Source: Deltaproteobacteria bacterium
GTDB lineage: Bacteria > Myxococcota > XYA12-FULL-58-9 > JAUUZB01
Reading direction: 5' to 3'
NCBI GenBank assembly: GCA_030590185.1
Contig: JAUUZB010000193.1
Location: 1-6,944 of the forward strand
Length of the DNA: 6,944 nt
Shown here piece after piece: positions 5,112 to 6,944 of this stretch. How positions within the stretch are numbered: position 1 is the stretch's first letter; each line of letters opens with the position of its first letter. The position numbers and the translations under genes were made by a program. The notes below the pieces were generated by a model. That model saw only the letters and a program-made list of their open reading frames with translations. It was not told where the DNA came from and made no database searches.

Positions 5112-6836
5112 ATGCAGACGGCGAACGAGCTCGAAAATGATCAACCGGAACGACGCAGCGGTGAGGCGTGGTACCGTCGGGTGGGCGATCTGCACCTCCT
5201 CAAGCTGAAGGGCAGCCTCTACGAGATGGGCCGACAACACGGCGAGCTGCTGCGCGCCGAGATCGCCGCTGGCCCGGTACCCTACTACCGTGACTTCGCC
5301 GAGCGCCTGCTGGGCCGCCCCTACCTCGGGCCGATCTCGCCGTTCATCTGGCCCACCATCCAACGCCGGCTGATCGATCGGGTGGCCCGCGGCATGCCGG
5401 CCTTCGGCCACGACATGCTCCGGGGCATCGCCGACGGCGCTGGACTCCCGTTCCAGGAGTATCTGGAGGGCTGCACCATCCCGGACGGGATCGTCTGGCT
5501 GGTCTCCCGCGCCATGCAGGTGCGCCGGCCGGGACCGGCGGTCCAGCATCGGGTTCTGCTCGGCCTCGGCTGCAGCAGCGCCATCGCCTGGGGTGACGCT
5601 ACCCCGGATGGCGCGCTCCTCCACGGCCGCAATTTTGACTACCACGGCATCGAGGTCTGGCCGCGCTCCGCCGCGGTCATCTTCCACGAGCCGGACGTCG
5701 GGCACCGTTACGTCTCGATCACCGCAGCCGGCGTGGGCGGCGGCGGGATCACCGCCATGAACGCCGCCGGCCTCACCCTGAGCGTGCACCAGCACATGTT
5801 CTCCGACCAGGCCAAGCTCGGCGGCACACCCATCGGCCTGGCCGGGGATCAGGTCATGCGCGAGGCGAGCAGCCTCGACGAGGCCGAGGCGATCCTCGGG
5901 CGCTACCGGCCGATCGGCTGCTGGACCTATGTGATCAGCGACGGCAATACCCGCGAGGTGCTCTGTTGGGAGGAGGATCCGCAGCACCAGGCGCCACGCC
6001 GCAACGATCCGGATCGAGACACCTTCGGCTACGCCAACGTCTTCCTCGACCCAGCGCTCGGCGAGACCGAGGTCAACCTCTACGGTTCCTACTGGCGCCA
6101 CAACGCCGGTCGTCACGCCCGGGCCAATGCCCTGCTAGCCGAGCATCACGGTCGCCTCGACCCGCAGGCCATCGCCGGCATCCTCGGTGACACCGGCAGC
6201 ACCGCCTGCCGGATGCGCGACGCCATCGCTAACCTAATGACCGTCGGCAGCGTGGTCTTCCGGCCGAGCGACGGCGCCTTCTGGGTAGGGACCGGCGACG
6301 TGCCGACCAGCCGGGGCACCTACCTACCCTTCAGCCTGGCCGAGGAACGCTTCGCCCCGGAGCTCGGCGAGCTCGAGGTTGGCGCCGATGAGCCCCCCGA
6401 CGCCAGCGAGGCGTTTGCCTGTTGGCGCCGGGCATTTGGCGCCCACCTCGATCGGCTCGACGGTGGGGAGGCCCACCGCGAGATGAAGCGAGCCTGCGAG
6501 CTGGCGCCGGACCAGGCGTTGTTCCACTTTCTTCGCGGCCTCCTGGCGGTGTCTCAAAACGACCCAGGTGATGCTGAGCTGGCGATCGACCGGGCCATCG
6601 AGATTGGGCATCCAGACCCGGAGCGGCTGGCGGCCTTCCATCTTTGGCGCGGCCGGGCCCGGGACCTTCGCGGCGAGCGCCACGGAGCCCTGAACGATTA
6701 CCGCGCCAGCCTCGGCTACCACGCCGACCCGCCGGTCTACGCGGCCGCCCGGCTCGGGATCAAAAAGGCCTACAGCAAGCGACGGGCCAAGCGGGTTAGC
6801 GTGGACCTCACCTTTGCGGACGTGGTGTGGCCCTGA
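5112..6836 (+). CDS. C45-type Ntn-hydrolase (acyltransferase/amidase) with C-terminal TPR-like domain
   Basis: This 574-residue protein has no signal peptide. Residues about 20-400 resemble the C45 family of N-terminal-nucleophile enzymes (isopenicillin-N acyltransferase, with similarity to acid ceramidase/NAAA), which make or hydrolyse amide bonds after self-cleavage. Evidence includes the N-terminal 'GSLYEMGRQHGELL' (34-47) and the nucleophile region 'GLGCSSAIAWG' (151-161), where Cys154 would become the new N-terminus after cleavage of Gly153-Cys154. Also present are 'DGALLHGRNFDYHG' (166-179, matching the family's 'G..l.GrN.D'), 'AMNAAGLTLS' (215-224) and 'SYWRHNAGRHARANALL' (326-342). 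From about 433 to 550 the sequence is helical and TPR-like, with repeats near 435-468, 469-503 and 504-538; the second has 'FLRGLLAV...AELAIDRAIEI..P'. The C-terminus is basic (KKAYSKRRAKR, 551-561). The pro-segment of 153 residues is long. The substrate is unknown. The gene is divergent from the kinase, and GGAG 7 nt upstream supports the ATG. Confidence 0.85.
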   Translation: MQTANELENDQPERRSGEAWYRRVGDLHLLKLKGSLYEMGRQHGELLRAEIAAGPVPYYRDFAERLLGRPYLGPISPFIWPTIQRRLIDRVARGMPAFGHDMLRGIADGAGLPFQEYLEGCTIPDGIVWLVSRAMQVRRPGPAVQHRVLLGLGCSSAIAWGDATPDGALLHGRNFDYHGIEVWPRSAAVIFHEPDVGHRYVSITAAGVGGGGITAMNAAGLTLSVHQHMFSDQAKLGGTPIGLAGDQVMREASSLDEAEAILGRYRPIGCWTYVISDGNTREVLCWEEDPQHQAPRRNDPDRDTFGYANVFLDPALGETEVNLYGSYWRHNAGRHARANALLAEHHGRLDPQAIAGILGDTGSTACRMRDAIANLMTVGSVVFRPSDGAFWVGTGDVPTSRGTYLPFSLAEERFAPELGELEVGADEPPDASEAFACWRRAFGAHLDRLDGGEAHREMKRACELAPDQALFHFLRGLLAVSQNDPGDAELAIDRAIEIGHPDPERLAAFHLWRGRARDLRGERHGALNDYRASLGYHADPPVYAAARLGIKKAYSKRRAKRVSVDLTFADVVWP

Positions 6837-6846
6837 GCAGGGGACC

Positions 6847-6944
6847 CTTCGACTCGCTTCCTTCGACTCGCTCCCTTCGACTCGCTTCCTTCGACTCGCT
6901 TCGCTCGCTCAGGACGAACGGGTCATGGATTCGCTCAGGACGAA
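6847..6944. repeat. Extragenic repeat array of 14-bp units, running to the window edge
   Basis: Ten nt after the Ntn-hydrolase stop, the unit CTTCGACTCGCTTC occurs four times head to tail with exact 14-bp period (6847, 6861, 6875, 6889). Only the second copy differs, with C for T at unit position 13. The fourth copy continues into GCTCGCTCAGGACGAACGGG. The 14-mer TCGCTCAGGACGAA occurs at 6905-6918 and again at 6931-6944. TTCG/CGAA arms can pair in the full copy (6890-6893 with 6915-6918) and in the last half-copy (6930-6933 with 6941-6944). The full copy resembles, from memory, the widespread extragenic repeat type beginning CCTTCGAC and ending CTCAGG-N-CGAACGG. The array may extend past the window. 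It could act as a transcript end for the gene upstream, but no U tract is seen. Confidence 0.85.

Noticed and set aside
5022..6116. Very long - strand open frame continuing upstream of the PfkB kinase, antisense to the Ntn-hydrolase gene
   Set aside because: It has no recognisable domain, lies opposite a well-supported gene, and is explained by GC-rich codon bias keeping the antisense frame open. The kinase homology begins at the ATG at 5021.
6847..6944. CRISPR array
   Set aside because: Units are 14 bp and directly contiguous with no unique spacers. There are no cas genes nearby.

Overview
The window is GC-rich, densely coded bacterial DNA with short intergenic gaps and GGAG/AGGGGA-type ribosome binding sites. 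Gene content and codon use suggest an environmental Gram-negative bacterium, perhaps of the former Deltaproteobacteria/Myxococcota. That placement is an inference; no rRNA or other marker gene is present. I see no tRNA, rRNA, CRISPR array, transposase or phage gene.

Layout. (1) Positions 1-441, + strand: the 3' part of a FlgO/CsgG-like envelope protein gene that begins before the window. (2) Positions 425-2627, - strand, read right to left: a tight three-gene operon of a hotdog-fold acyl-CoA thioesterase (2220-2627), a UbiA-superfamily prenyltransferase (1285-2202) and a polytopic membrane protein resembling the DUF422/CruF carotenoid hydratase family (425-1282). The gaps are 17 and 2 nt. The last gene runs 17 bp into the 3' end of the FlgO-like gene. 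(3) Positions 2750-4015, - strand: a PLP-dependent Cys/Met-metabolism enzyme of the methionine gamma-lyase/cystathionine gamma-synthase family. A 112-nt gap in front of it holds two inverted repeats. (4) Positions 4128-5021, - strand: a PfkB-family sugar kinase, most like fructokinases, with a strong stem-loop directly after its stop codon. (5) Positions 5112-6836, + strand, divergent from the kinase: a C45-type (penicillin acyltransferase/NAAA-like) Ntn-hydrolase fused to a C-terminal TPR-like domain. (6) Positions 6847-6944: an extragenic array of 14-bp repeats running to the window edge.

How the genes work together. Only the thioesterase-UbiA-CruF-like set looks like one functional unit. 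A plausible reading is isoprenoid metabolism: the thioesterase frees an acid from a CoA ester, the prenyltransferase attaches a prenyl chain to an acceptor or elongates a carotenoid, and the DUF422-like protein modifies the prenyl product in the membrane. The substrate cannot be read from the sequence. The PLP enzyme, the kinase and the Ntn-hydrolase look like independent metabolic genes. The points most worth a second look are this triad, the TPR-fused Ntn-hydrolase, the PLP enzyme lacking the gamma-lyase cysteine, and the terminal repeat array. I found no convincing evidence of a wholly new defence or mobile system.
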